A stretch of DNA of 64,000 bases from Bacteroidota bacterium (GTDB lineage Bacteria > Bacteroidota > Bacteroidia > AKYH767-A > 2013-40CM-41-45): contig SHNE01000032.1 of the NCBI GenBank assembly GCA_004295015.1, positions 27,955 to 91,954 of the forward strand. Direction: 5' to 3'. Below the pieces are notes generated by a model, which was not told the origin of the DNA, ran no database searches, and worked only from the letters and a program-made list of their open reading frames with translations. Of the stretch, positions 29,001 to 36,118 are shown one piece after another. The first letter of the stretch is position 1. Each line of letters starts with the position of its first letter. The position numbers and the translations under genes are program-made.

Positions 29001-31404
29001 AGTTGGTGTCGGTGGATCAGTTTTCAGTCCATCATCTGCCGGGCAGGGAACCCACAGCATTTCTTATACATATATTGACGGAAACTCATGTACAGGTTCT
29101 GCTAATTCGAGCATAACCGTTATAGCACCACAAACTGTTACTCTGTCGAATTTCAGTTCGGTATGTCAGAATGCACCTTCCTTTTTGCTGACAGGTGGCT
29201 CGCCTCAAGGAGGAACCTATAGTGGACCCGGAGTCAATGCAGGCATGTTTGATCCTTCAATTGCAGGAACGGGTACACATACGATTACATATAGTATTAC
29301 AGGTGGTGGGGGTTGCGACGGCTCCAGTTCTGCCACTATTCAGGTATTAGCAGCTCCGGCAGTTTCATTACAGGCATTTTCAAATGTGTGTGATAATGCT
29401 TCTTCATTTCAGTTAAGTGGAGGCTCACCTGTCGGAGGTGTTTACAGCGGAAACGGGGTGAGTGCAGGCGTCTTTAGCCCCTCTTCAACAGGTGCTGGTA
29501 GTTTCACTATTTCTTATACTGTTACCGGTGCAAACTCATGTACAAGTACTGCTCAACGAAACATACTTGTGTCGGCTTCGCCGATTGTTAGCGCAAGTTC
29601 ATTTTCGCCTGTTTGTATAAATGCATCAACTTTTAGTTTAAGCGGTGGAACTCCATCAGGAGGAACATGGTCAGGTTCCGGAGTGTCCGGAGGATCTTTT
29701 TCTCCTATGAATGCAGGATCAGGTACACATACACTCACATATACATATACGAATGCAAGCTCTTGTTCGAATTCAGCTTCGACAACTATAACAGTTAACC
29801 AACCTCCTGTTGTAAGCCTGGCTTCATTGAGTCCGACATGTCTGAATTCAGCCTCTTATCAGCTCAGTGTTGGCTCGCCGGCTGGTGGTACTTATTCCGG
29901 ACCGGGTGTGAGTGGAAATGTATTCAATCCTTCAGTAGCGGGAATAGGAACACACTCCATTGTTTATTCTTATTCAAGTGCTGCAGGGTGTTCAGGTTCT
30001 GCAAGTTCGCCACTCCAGGTAATGGCCCAACCTACAGTGAATCTTTCAGCATTATCCGACATATGTTCTAACTCTGTTCCCATCACACTTAGTGGAGGTA
30101 GCCCGGCGGGAGGAGTGTATAGTGGAAGTGGAGTGAGTTCAGGGCAGTTTAATCCGGGGGCCACAGGTCCGGGAGTTTTTCCAATTACATATACTTATAC
30201 AGTTAGTAGCACTTGTTCCGCCTCTGCACAAAAGAATATTAATGTGAAAGCAGCTCCAATTGTATATCAAAACACATTTACACCGGTTTGTGTTAACTCT
30301 TCGCTGGTTATTCTCCAGGGAGGCTCACCGGTTGGCGGCGTGTATAGTGGAACAGGGGTTAATAATGGACGCTTTGATCCAAGTATCGGAATAGGAAATT
30401 TTAACATCGTTTATACAGTATATGATGTTAATGGATGCGCAGGAACTGCATCACAAATAATGTCCGTCAAAGCACTTCCTGTGGTAGCTTTGAATTTCTT
30501 TGCTCCCATTTGCTCTAATGCAAGCCCTTTAATTCTTAACGGCGGAACACCGGCAGGTGGAAGTTATTCGGGAACAGGTGTTAGCTCAGGAAATTTTGAT
30601 CCTTCGGTAGGTGCGGGGACATATCTAATCAACTATTCTTATACTGATGCTTTCGGATGTTCAGGTATGGCATCGAATCCTATACAAGTTAATCCGGCAC
30701 CGGTAGTACAGTTAAATCCATTCACGCCTGCTTGTTCGAATGCAAGCCCTGTTACCTTGCAGGGAGGAACACCATCAGGTGGACTGTATAGTGGAACGGG
30801 AGTAAGTAACGGTACATTTGATCCTGCTGTAGGAGCAGGAAATTATACGATCTCTTATACTTACACTGATGTGAATGCTTGTTCTGATACAAAGCTCAGA
30901 TCAATGTTGGTGAATTCTGCACCGGTAATTAATCTGGGATCCGACACCAGCGTCTGTGCAAATTCAAGTGTTGGTCTGAATGCCGGCTCAGGTTTCTCTT
31001 CTGTACTTTGGTCGACAGGCAGTACTTCTCAGTCAATACAGGTAGACAGCTCAGGACGCGGTTTTGGTGTAAAAGAGATTTCAGTCACGGTTACCAATGC
31101 AGCAGGATGTTATGGACGTGATACGGTTCGAATAGAATTTGACGTTTGTGCCGGAATTGAAAATTTCCAAAATTCTTCTCCCGGCGTATACCTGTATCCA
31201 AATCCATTTTCTACAACGCTGAGAATTCTCTCTGAAAGGAAACTGAATATTAATGTACTCGATGTAAGCGGTCGATTAATAGAGCGTAAGGAAAACATTG
31301 TCGGTTCAGTGGAAATCGGAAACGAACTTTCAGCCGGTACTTATTTTATTGAGGTTCTTAGTAATGGATATAGAAAAGTTTTCCATGTTGTAAAAGCAAA
31401 TTGA
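26044..31404 (+). CDS. SBBP / FN3 / 13x Ig-module giant exported protein, T9SS type A
   Basis: 1786 residues, signal peptide MKALFTRIALCFIFLLTGIGLSAQ. Residues about 30-460 are SBBP-type repeats (DASGNVYVTGEF, DIFVAKYNSAG, WIRQAGG and variants). A fibronectin-III-like domain (about 465-580) and one PKD-like module (about 580-655) follow. Residues 656-1627 are thirteen tandem Ig-like modules, each with C-x(n)-LSGGSPSGGxYSGxGVxxGxFxP and ending in a proline. One more PKD-like module (LGSDTSVCANSS) precedes the type A sorting tail (LYPNPFSTTLRIL, DVSGRLIERK, GTYFIEVL). It is predicted to be a long extracellular stalk or adhesin. The modules show a three-unit super-repeat, listed separately. No enzyme domain is visible. 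Confidence 0.9.
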   Translation: MKALFTRIALCFIFLLTGIGLSAQTHQWVNFGKSAGFEYGNDITTDDSGNVYVAGQFEYTSTFGNVSLVAAGQHDIFVAKYNSAGTLIWIRQAGGSDGDAGSAIALDASGNVYVTGEFETTCKFTPTDSITSSANNDIFLVKYNNDGVFQWVKKFGGTGDNRGRAIAVDASGNSYISGSFSGTVNFGGQNLTSSGGNDIFIAKYNSAGTRQWSIKAGGSKDDRGRDITLDGSGNLYLTASYTQSANFSGTNISDVTGSLYSAAIVKYTTSGSLAWVRSIGGCCDTTRAYGPSVDELGNVYFTGYFKNQVKFGNITLNGIGNTDAFIAKYAPNGDVVWAKKYGGTYEDYGNGSAIDKTRKLVYFTGMFDYRADFDSINVFSAGNRDIWVSAVNYDGEIQWLKTAGGRGRDAGYAAATDTSGNIYHTGFTNDTAYFGAYSVSGYPLADYFVAKISPAVTTEPTQASSLVNASLTNCTNVQLTWNAGNGANRIVIARASSPVNALPVDGNLYSASSVFGSGANLGNGNFVVYNGAGNNVTVTGLTTGVVYHFAVIEYNGYNAFTNYYTSGYPVANLLTNSFSITATASTPAVCPGGSADLSSSGAVSYSWSPSTGLSSTSGATVTATPVSTTTYTVTGTNSSGCQAANQITVTVLSAPSVTMSALTAKCINAANFALSGGSPSGGVYSGNGVSNGTFSPATAGVGSHTITYSYTAANGCSASSNSNQVINALPSLTLQAFSSVCTSTAPFVLTGGSPSGGTYSGPGVSGGQFSPSNAGAGTHTIVYSYTNANACTNSISGTITVVPPQSVTLATFSPVCLNTSAFALSGGSPIGGTYSGPGVSGGMFNPSIAGVGSHTITYTTNGGAGCSGSSSATLQVLAIPAVSLSPLADVCSNTSSFQLSGGSPASGVYSGTAVNAGIFNPASSGAGTFVITYTYTGTNSCSASAQRNILVKQAPTVSFASLPSVCLSSSPFTLTGGSPVGGTYSGVGVGGSVFSPSSAGQGTHSISYTYIDGNSCTGSANSSITVIAPQTVTLSNFSSVCQNAPSFLLTGGSPQGGTYSGPGVNAGMFDPSIAGTGTHTITYSITGGGGCDGSSSATIQVLAAPAVSLQAFSNVCDNASSFQLSGGSPVGGVYSGNGVSAGVFSPSSTGAGSFTISYTVTGANSCTSTAQRNILVSASPIVSASSFSPVCINASTFSLSGGTPSGGTWSGSGVSGGSFSPMNAGSGTHTLTYTYTNASSCSNSASTTITVNQPPVVSLASLSPTCLNSASYQLSVGSPAGGTYSGPGVSGNVFNPSVAGIGTHSIVYSYSSAAGCSGSASSPLQVMAQPTVNLSALSDICSNSVPITLSGGSPAGGVYSGSGVSSGQFNPGATGPGVFPITYTYTVSSTCSASAQKNINVKAAPIVYQNTFTPVCVNSSLVILQGGSPVGGVYSGTGVNNGRFDPSIGIGNFNIVYTVYDVNGCAGTASQIMSVKALPVVALNFFAPICSNASPLILNGGTPAGGSYSGTGVSSGNFDPSVGAGTYLINYSYTDAFGCSGMASNPIQVNPAPVVQLNPFTPACSNASPVTLQGGTPSGGLYSGTGVSNGTFDPAVGAGNYTISYTYTDVNACSDTKLRSMLVNSAPVINLGSDTSVCANSSVGLNAGSGFSSVLWSTGSTSQSIQVDSSGRGFGVKEISVTVTNAAGCYGRDTVRIEFDVCAGIENFQNSSPGVYLYPNPFSTTLRILSERKLNINVLDVSGRLIERKENIVGSVEIGNELSAGTYFIEVLSNGYRKVFHVVKAN
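28009..30924 (+). repeat. 13 tandem Ig-like modules with a 675-bp higher-order period
   Basis: Modules 1-10 are each 75 codons (28009-30258) and modules 11-13 are each 74 codons (30259-30924); these lengths sum exactly to the array. Modules 3, 6 and 9 resemble one another (GCSGSSSATLQVLA type ending), as do 4, 7 and 10 (SCSASAQRNILVK type ending) and 2, 5 and 8 (THTIxYxYTNxxxC, TITV type). This defines three super-units: 28234-28908, 28909-29583 and 29584-30258. Confidence 0.9.
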
Positions 31405-31498
31405 TTTAGGCGGATTTTTAGAGATCAGCTTTATTCTTCCCGGCGAATATTCTAATTTTTGCGGTTGTCATTAGCACTGACAAGCTGTATCATTGCGA

Positions 31499-32212
31499 AT
31501 GCCTGTCAATATTTTTCGCGATTATTTTTCAGATGCACTCGATGGTCTGGCTTATCTGGTTTTTCCTGAAACGTGTCCTGCATGCATGAAGCCTTTGAAC
31601 AGGGGAGAAAAATGTTTGTGCACTACGTGTAGATTCAGATTACCCAGAACTCAATTTTATAAAGATGACAGGAATCCTGTTTTCAAGCAGTTTTGGGGTA
31701 AGGTTAATATTGAAGCTGCCTGTGCCTATTATCATTTTGGAAAGGGAGAAAAGGTGCAAAACCTGATTCACTATTTGAAATATAAAGGGCGACAGGATAT
31801 CGGTGAATTTACCGGTGAATTGTTTGGATATGAAATCATGAACACACATCCTTATTCAACCGTAGATTTAATTGTTCCGGTGCCTCTCCATCCGGCTAAA
31901 CTAAAAATTCGCGGCTATAACCAGAGCGACTGTTTTGCCGAAGGTATTGCGAATGCAATGGGTGTTCCCTATAATAAAAATGTTTTATTGAGAACAAGGG
32001 CAACGGATACGCAAACCCGAAAGCATCGGTATGAACGATATGAAAATGTCAACAGGGTTTTTTCTGTTCCTTCTCCTGAATTAATAAGAGGGAAGCATGT
32101 TCTCCTGGTGGATGATGTAATCACGACGGGCTCGACTTTTATTGCATGTGCAGAGGAATTGCTTTCAGTTCCGGGAACGAAAGTTAGTATTGGAGCCTTG
32201 GCTTGTGCTTAA
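31499..32212 (+). CDS. comF: ComF family phosphoribosyltransferase-like protein
   Basis: 237 residues from the ATG at 31499; an in-frame TTG at 31493 is possible but less likely. The N-terminus carries a zinc-knuckle-like CPAC (Cys26/Cys29) and CLCTTC (Cys39/41/44). The conserved YKGRQDIG, VPVPLHPAKLKIRGYNQ and RKHRYERYENV motifs of ComF follow. The C-terminal LLVDDVITTGST is the PRPP-binding loop of type I phosphoribosyltransferases. ComF proteins are linked to DNA uptake during natural transformation in several bacteria, although Bacteroidota versions are often annotated only by homology. A gap of 110 bases separates it from the next gene on the same strand. Confidence 0.93.
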   Translation: MPVNIFRDYFSDALDGLAYLVFPETCPACMKPLNRGEKCLCTTCRFRLPRTQFYKDDRNPVFKQFWGKVNIEAACAYYHFGKGEKVQNLIHYLKYKGRQDIGEFTGELFGYEIMNTHPYSTVDLIVPVPLHPAKLKIRGYNQSDCFAEGIANAMGVPYNKNVLLRTRATDTQTRKHRYERYENVNRVFSVPSPELIRGKHVLLVDDVITTGSTFIACAEELLSVPGTKVSIGALACA

Positions 32213-32322
32213 ACAGAGAATTTTATTTAATTTATTTTTCCTGTAAGGCCTCTTTTCGTAAAGCCAACAAACAGCGGATTATAAAACGATTAATTTTCCC
32301 ATCTTTGCAGAAACATTGATTA

Positions 32323-32817
32323 ATGTCTGAAGATATATCAGTCCCTGTTGACGCAGATAAGGAGGAAAAGTACATTGCATTATTACCTCAATTGAGGGCT
32401 TTAGTTGATGGAGAGCCGGATTCGATTGCTAATGTGGCAAATATCATGGCGGCACTTAAATATGCCATGAATTTTTTTTGGGTAGGAATCTATTTCGTAC
32501 AGAAAAATTCAGAAAAAGAAGAGTTGGTTCTTGGGCCATTTCAGGGCCCTGTTGCATGCACCCGTATTGCTTTCGGAAAAGGAGTTTGCGGTACTGCCTG
32601 GCAGGACGGGAAAACCATTATTGTAGAGGATGTGGATAAGTTTCCGGGGCACATCTCTTGCAACAGCTTATCACGATCTGAGATTGTTATTCCGGTATTT
32701 AAGGACAATAAAATATGCGCTGTAATTGATGTGGACAGTATAAATGTTTCAGACTTTGATTCTGTGGATCGAAAATACCTGGAACAGGTCAGCGTTCTTT
32801 TGGCACAACTATTATGA
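32323..32817 (+). CDS. msrC: Free methionine-(R)-sulfoxide reductase (GAF domain)
   Basis: 164 residues forming one GAF domain. It reduces free methionine-R-sulfoxide in the cytoplasm. Cys79, Cys89 and Cys113 have the same spacing (10 and 24) as the three redox cysteines of the E. coli enzyme (YebR/fRMsr: 84, 94, 118), within TRIAFGKGVCGTAW and FPGHISCNSLSRSEIVIPV. This supports an active enzyme rather than a regulatory GAF domain. Its stop overlaps the start of the next gene (ATGA, 32814-32817), indicating translational coupling. A near-consensus -7 box (CATCTTTG, 32300-32307, one mismatch) lies 15 bases before the ATG, without a clear TTG upstream. Confidence 0.93.
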   Translation: MSEDISVPVDADKEEKYIALLPQLRALVDGEPDSIANVANIMAALKYAMNFFWVGIYFVQKNSEKEELVLGPFQGPVACTRIAFGKGVCGTAWQDGKTIIVEDVDKFPGHISCNSLSRSEIVIPVFKDNKICAVIDVDSINVSDFDSVDRKYLEQVSVLLAQLL

Positions 32818-34421
32818 AGAGTTTCATTCATCCTTTTTATTGGTTCATTGTGTTGGCATTGCTGTCTTCATGTGCCATACAGGTCCCTCCTGCAGGCGGG
32901 GATCAGGATACTTCGGCACCTAAAGTGAAAAGTTCCACACCCGAGAATTTCAGCACACAGTTTAGCGGCAATGAAATATCTATAATCTTTGATGAATTTA
33001 TTCAATTGAAGGATGTGCAGACACAATTGGTAGTCTCTCCTCCTCTAAAACAATTTCCTGAATTGAAAGTCAGGAAAAAAACATTGTTTATTCTGTTTGA
33101 AGACACACTTGAACAGAATACAACATACTCATTTAATTTTGGAAATTCCATTGCGGATAATAACGAAGGTAATTCCATTGAAAACTTTCAATTTGTTTTT
33201 TCAACCGGAAAAATGATAGATAGTCTTGAACTTACCGGAAATATTCAAAATGCTTTTGACTCCAAACCTGAAAAGGGGGCATTGCTTATGCTTTATAGAG
33301 AGGATACCGATTCTTTGCCATATATAAAGCGACCCTACTATTTTGGGAAGTCAGATGTTGATGGGAACTACCGTATCCGAAATATCAGGCCGGGATCTTT
33401 CAAGCTTGTAGGTTTGACAGACCCAAACAAAGATTACCTGTACAATCCCTTTGACGAGCGAATTGCATTTTCTGATTCCATGGTTCAGGCCGGTCAAACC
33501 AATATTAATTTACGCCTCTTTAAAGAAGCGGAAGATTTTAAATTACTGAGAACCTATTCTGAGGAACCTGGGAAAGCAATTTGTGCTTTTAATGGAAGAG
33601 CAGATACTTTAAATATTAGTTGGCTAACAGACACGTCACTTTTGAAAATTCATTCATTGGTTTTTTCGGAGTTGGGAGATACTTTGACAATTTGGTACAA
33701 AAATGTTCTTGCCGACACTATTCAGCTTTTGTTTCCTCAACTTGCGAAGGACACGATCACCATAAGATTATTGAAGAGTGATTCTAAAGTTTTTTCAAGA
33801 TTAAAACCTTCTTTGCGTGTATCGACAAGTGCAGATTTATTGAATGATCAGGAATTAAATCGTGACTTTGAACTTCATTTTAATCATCCTGTTGAGAAGG
33901 CACAGCTGGGTTTGATTAAGATGTTAGAAGACAGTATGGTCATGGATCCGATTAATTTTCAGTTTTCTGATTCCTTGCATATGAAGATAAAGTATCTATA
34001 CAAGTGGAAGCCTTCAACAACTTATAATTTCTTTCTGCCATCCGGTGCATTTAAAGATATTTTCGGTTTAGAGAATGATACAGTTATCACTGAATTCCGA
34101 ACAAGGCAGGAGACTGACTATGCTTCTCTCACTGTCAATATACAGTCCAAGACTTTGCATTATCCGGTACTCGTTCAGCTGTTAGATGACAAGGAGAATA
34201 TCAAGAAGGAATTATCCTTGCAAAATGATTCAATCATTGTTTTTGATTTTTTAAAAGCAGGAATGTATCGGTTGAAAATCATTTTCGACTCCAATGCTAA
34301 TGGACGCTGGGATACCGGACTCTATTTAGCGAAGCGACAACCTGAAACGGTGATTTATTATCCTGAATCAATTCAAATCAGGTCCAACTGGGATGTAGAT
34401 ATAAAGTGGCAAATACCTTAA
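32814..34421 (+). CDS. Ig-like-domain lipoprotein
   Basis: 535 residues with a lipoprotein signal (lipobox LSSC, Cys20) followed by AIQVPPAGGDQDTSAPKV. Residues about 37-135 form a bacterial Ig-like domain (Big_5 type: STPENFSTQFSGNEISIIFDE, TTYSFNFGNSIADNNEGN). The same proline/glycine-rich N-terminus and Ig-like domain occur in a widespread Bacteroidota family of unknown function. A second part (about 155-240) resembles a carboxypeptidase-like regulatory fold (YRIRNIRPGSFKLVGLTD). Near the C-terminus a Ca-loop-like FDSNANGRWDTG occurs. It is predicted to be an outer-membrane or periplasmic lipoprotein. It overlaps the methionine sulfoxide reductase gene by four bases, so the two are co-transcribed. 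Confidence 0.85.
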   Translation: MKSFIHPFYWFIVLALLSSCAIQVPPAGGDQDTSAPKVKSSTPENFSTQFSGNEISIIFDEFIQLKDVQTQLVVSPPLKQFPELKVRKKTLFILFEDTLEQNTTYSFNFGNSIADNNEGNSIENFQFVFSTGKMIDSLELTGNIQNAFDSKPEKGALLMLYREDTDSLPYIKRPYYFGKSDVDGNYRIRNIRPGSFKLVGLTDPNKDYLYNPFDERIAFSDSMVQAGQTNINLRLFKEAEDFKLLRTYSEEPGKAICAFNGRADTLNISWLTDTSLLKIHSLVFSELGDTLTIWYKNVLADTIQLLFPQLAKDTITIRLLKSDSKVFSRLKPSLRVSTSADLLNDQELNRDFELHFNHPVEKAQLGLIKMLEDSMVMDPINFQFSDSLHMKIKYLYKWKPSTTYNFFLPSGAFKDIFGLENDTVITEFRTRQETDYASLTVNIQSKTLHYPVLVQLLDDKENIKKELSLQNDSIIVFDFLKAGMYRLKIIFDSNANGRWDTGLYLAKRQPETVIYYPESIQIRSNWDVDIKWQIP

Positions 34422-34490
34422 TAAGCAGAACAGTTTTTTCAAATTTGTGTTTATTTATTTCGAAATGTAAAGCAGTACAGGCTATAAAGT

Positions 34491-35618
34491 ATGAGAAAAA
34501 AGTTAGGAACAGGAAGTGCGATTGTTGCAGTTTTAATTGTGTTGATTTTTTCAGGCTGTAAAGTGGGCCGGTTCGTTTGGTATAATTATTCGAACATCAC
34601 TGATTATTCTATTTTCCCAGCCCGGCCATTGCACAAATCGGTCAGCCCCTTTCTATTCACAAGTGCAGATATGAATGGTGACTTTGATGAAAGGATTCAA
34701 ATAATGAATTACAGACGAAAGGCTTTTTCGTTGAAATCATATTTGGAAGAATCCCCTACAGTTGCATTTTTAATTATTCGGAATGACAGCCTTTTGTACG
34801 AGCGTTATTTTGATGGATATGATAAGGAATCTGATGTGGCCTCATTTTCTGTAGCTAAATCGTACATTTCGGCATTGATTGGTATAGCAATCGGCGAAGG
34901 GAAAATCAAGTCTGAAGATGATAAGGTTATTGAATATGTCGATGAGTTAAGAGGTCGTGAAGGTTGGGATAAAGTTACAATCCATCATCTTCTCCAAATG
35001 GCTTCCGGGATTGGTTTCACGGAAAAATATAATACTCCATTTAGCGGTGCGGCAAAAATATATTATGGCAGGGAGCTTAGAAACATTATTGCCGGTTTAA
35101 AAATTGAGAAGGAACCGATGTCAGGTTTTCAATATCAAAGTATCAATACACAACTGCTCGGGCTAATTTTGGAAAGATCAACCGGTAAAAGGGTTACGGA
35201 GTATTTGGATGAAAAAATTTGGAAGCCTTTAGGAATGGAATATGATGCAAGCTGGAGTATAGACAAGAAGAAAGATGGACTTGAAAAGACTTTTTGTTGT
35301 ATCAATGCAAAAGCAAGAGACTTCGCTAAATTTGGAAGACTGTATCTGAATAAAGGAAACTGGAATGGGTCGCAGATTGTTCCGAAAGAGTGGGTTGAAA
35401 AAAGCACGGCGTTGAATACAGAGAAGGGAGCTGCATGGTTTTATAACAGGCAGTGGTGGATTGGATCAGAACTAAATGGTGACTTTTCTGCCATCGGACA
35501 TTTGGGTCAATACGTTTACGTTCAGCCAAAGAAGAATTTAATTATGGTGCGACTGGGAACCGGACGTGCTAATGAAGATTGGATAAACGTATTGCGCCAG
35601 GTTGCGGAGCAAATGTGA
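34491..35618 (+). CDS. Serine hydrolase lipoprotein (class C beta-lactamase/esterase fold)
   Basis: 375 residues. The lipobox FSGC places Cys23 as the lipid-anchored residue. The penicillin-binding/class C fold is marked by SVAK (Ser120 and Lys123, the SxxK nucleophile motif), HHLLQMASGIGF, a YQS in place of YxN (within GFQYQSINTQLLGLILE), and GHLGQYVYV, where HLG takes the position of the KTG box. The HxG variant is common in esterases and peptidases of this fold rather than true beta-lactamases, so an envelope hydrolase is the safest call. It lies 69 bases after the Ig-like lipoprotein and 42 bases before the hemerythrin gene, probably one transcription unit. Confidence 0.9.
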   Translation: MRKKLGTGSAIVAVLIVLIFSGCKVGRFVWYNYSNITDYSIFPARPLHKSVSPFLFTSADMNGDFDERIQIMNYRRKAFSLKSYLEESPTVAFLIIRNDSLLYERYFDGYDKESDVASFSVAKSYISALIGIAIGEGKIKSEDDKVIEYVDELRGREGWDKVTIHHLLQMASGIGFTEKYNTPFSGAAKIYYGRELRNIIAGLKIEKEPMSGFQYQSINTQLLGLILERSTGKRVTEYLDEKIWKPLGMEYDASWSIDKKKDGLEKTFCCINAKARDFAKFGRLYLNKGNWNGSQIVPKEWVEKSTALNTEKGAAWFYNRQWWIGSELNGDFSAIGHLGQYVYVQPKKNLIMVRLGTGRANEDWINVLRQVAEQM

Positions 35619-35660
35619 CATCGTTGCATTCTCGTCTGCAAAATTCTTAAATTGGTGAAA

Positions 35661-36116
35661 ATGAATAAACCTATTAAGCGACATCCTTCGTTAGTTAATC
35701 TTTCAAGGGATCATTATTCAGGACTGCTTCTTTCATCTGTTCTAAAAAAAGATACACCTGATTTCAAGAATATGCCTGTTTCTCCGGGCGACAAAGTCGT
35801 TTTTGTCAAAGATAAATATGTGACAGAGTTAAGGGGGCATTTTCTTACTGAGGAAGAAATTCTTTTTCCTTTCGTATCCGGGCGTAAGGCTGAAATCGAT
35901 CAATTAATAAAAGAGTTGATTTTAGAGCATCGAGAACTTGAACTGAGAATTAACTCGCTAGAGGGTGTCGCTGATCTCGTGAATGCCTTGAATGAAACAG
36001 GCTATCTGCTCGAGTCCCACATTCGAAAAGAAGAACGACAATTGTTTCAAATGATTCAGGAAAGTTTTACGGAATCGGAATTGTTGACATTGGAAAAAAA
36101 GCTCAGTGGGAAATAA
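35661..36116 (+). CDS. Hemerythrin-domain protein
   Basis: 151 residues from the ATG at 35661 (a TTG at 35652 is in frame but less likely). It is a soluble four-helix bundle. Metal-ligand candidates are RHPS (His8), RDHYSG (His18), the HFLTEEE segment, the EHRELE segment and LLESHIRKEERQLF. This is the His/Glu pattern of hemerythrin-like proteins that bind a di-iron site and sense or store oxygen or handle oxidative or nitrosative stress. It ends two bases before the convergent deiminase gene with no space for a separate terminator. The nearby methionine sulfoxide reductase makes an oxidative-stress theme possible, but this is inference. Confidence 0.88.
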   Translation: MNKPIKRHPSLVNLSRDHYSGLLLSSVLKKDTPDFKNMPVSPGDKVVFVKDKYVTELRGHFLTEEEILFPFVSGRKAEIDQLIKELILEHRELELRINSLEGVADLVNALNETGYLLESHIRKEERQLFQMIQESFTESELLTLEKKLSGK

Positions 36117-36118
36117 GG

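Noticed and set aside
28009..30924. Regularly spaced repeats that might suggest a CRISPR array
   Set aside because: The 225-bp period is coding, in frame and diverged; there are no short identical repeats with unique spacers.
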